From NCBI GenBank assembly GCA_022710245.1, contig JAKLHH010000531.1:1-5894 (forward strand): a stretch of 5,894 nt of DNA, in the 5' to 3' direction. Under the pieces are notes generated by a model, which searched no databases, was not told the DNA's origin, and saw nothing but the letters and a program-made list of their open reading frames with translations. The position numbers and the translations under genes are program-made. The stretch comes from Myxococcota bacterium (GTDB lineage Bacteria > Myxococcota > Polyangia > GCA-2747355 > JAKLHH01). Shown here piece after piece: positions 5,804-5,894 of the stretch. Position 1 is the first letter of the stretch; the number at the start of each line of letters is the position of its first letter.

Positions 5804-5894
5804 TCACTGCCGCGGCGCGCTCCGCGCGGGGCGGAAGCCGTGGTGGTCGCCCCGGTAGGCCGGCCGGTACCAGGCCCTCGCCGCCGCCCTCATG
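5804..5894 (-). CDS. C-terminal end of a formylglycine-generating-enzyme/SUMF1-like protein (partial)
   Basis: The minus strand entering from the right edge encodes 29 complete residues before a TGA at 5806-5804. They include LRAA-like MRAAARAWYRPAYRGDHH followed by GFRPARS. The pattern of an Arg-Ala-Ala segment, about 15 residues, then GFR and a basic end is the usual C-terminal signature of the FGE-sulfatase fold (Pfam PF03781). Members of the fold either oxidise a cysteine of sulfatases to formylglycine or, in many bacterial homologues, serve other roles and are often fused to kinases. The catalytic region lies outside the window, so the activity cannot be judged. The ATG at 5893 is probably internal, not the start. 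Confidence 0.6.
   Translation of the reverse strand, partial: MRAAARAWYRPAYRGDHHGFRPARSAPRQ

Noticed and set aside
5810..5834. A GC-rich imperfect palindrome near the convergent stops, considered as a terminator
   Set aside because: It lies inside the coding end of the FGE-like gene, pairs imperfectly and has no T-run. Such matches are expected in this base composition.

Overview
The window is very GC-rich. A hand count gives 49 of 60 G+C at 2881-2940 inside the large gene, against 66 of 120 at 5401-5520. It carries a mix of genes typical of predatory or social deltaproteobacteria: a Ser/Thr kinase fused to an AAA/STAND-type ATPase and a long helical-repeat tail, a beta-lactamase-fold lipoprotein, a leucine-rich-repeat fragment and the end of a formylglycine-generating-enzyme-like protein. 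This points to Myxococcota (Polyangia or a relative). That is an inference from gene content and base composition, because no marker gene is present.

Layout from left to right: (1) 1-997, minus strand, a serine beta-lactamase-like lipoprotein whose C-terminus lies beyond the left edge. It has a strong Shine-Dalgarno and, upstream of that, a near-consensus sigma-54 (-24/-12) promoter. (2) 998-1205, a divergent intergenic region that also holds an extended -10 element facing the kinase. (3) 1206-4982, plus strand, a 1258-residue kinase-ATPase-helical-repeat signalling protein that fills most of the window. Its GTG start has no ribosome binding site and lies about 10 nt after the -10 element, so the message may be leaderless. 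(4) 4983-5053, a short gap with a GC hairpin. (5) 5054-5371, minus strand, a short leucine-rich-repeat ORF that looks like the 3' remnant of a longer gene. (6) About 5340-5620, a relatively AT-rich island with nested inverted repeats and no convincing gene. (7) 5626-5799, plus strand, a 57-residue single-pass membrane protein with a good ribosome binding site and a weaker sigma-54-like promoter. (8) 5804-5894, minus strand, the last 29 residues of an FGE/SUMF1-type protein running off the right edge.

The only functional links visible are positional. The kinase and the lipoprotein hydrolase are divergent and share an intergenic region of about 200 bp. The hydrolase, and possibly the small membrane protein, appear to be under sigma-54 control, which needs an activator. 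The large kinase belongs to a class that integrates signals, so a circuit from kinase to activator to sigma-54 envelope genes is conceivable. The window contains no activator and no direct proof. I found no mobile element, CRISPR array, tRNA or rRNA.
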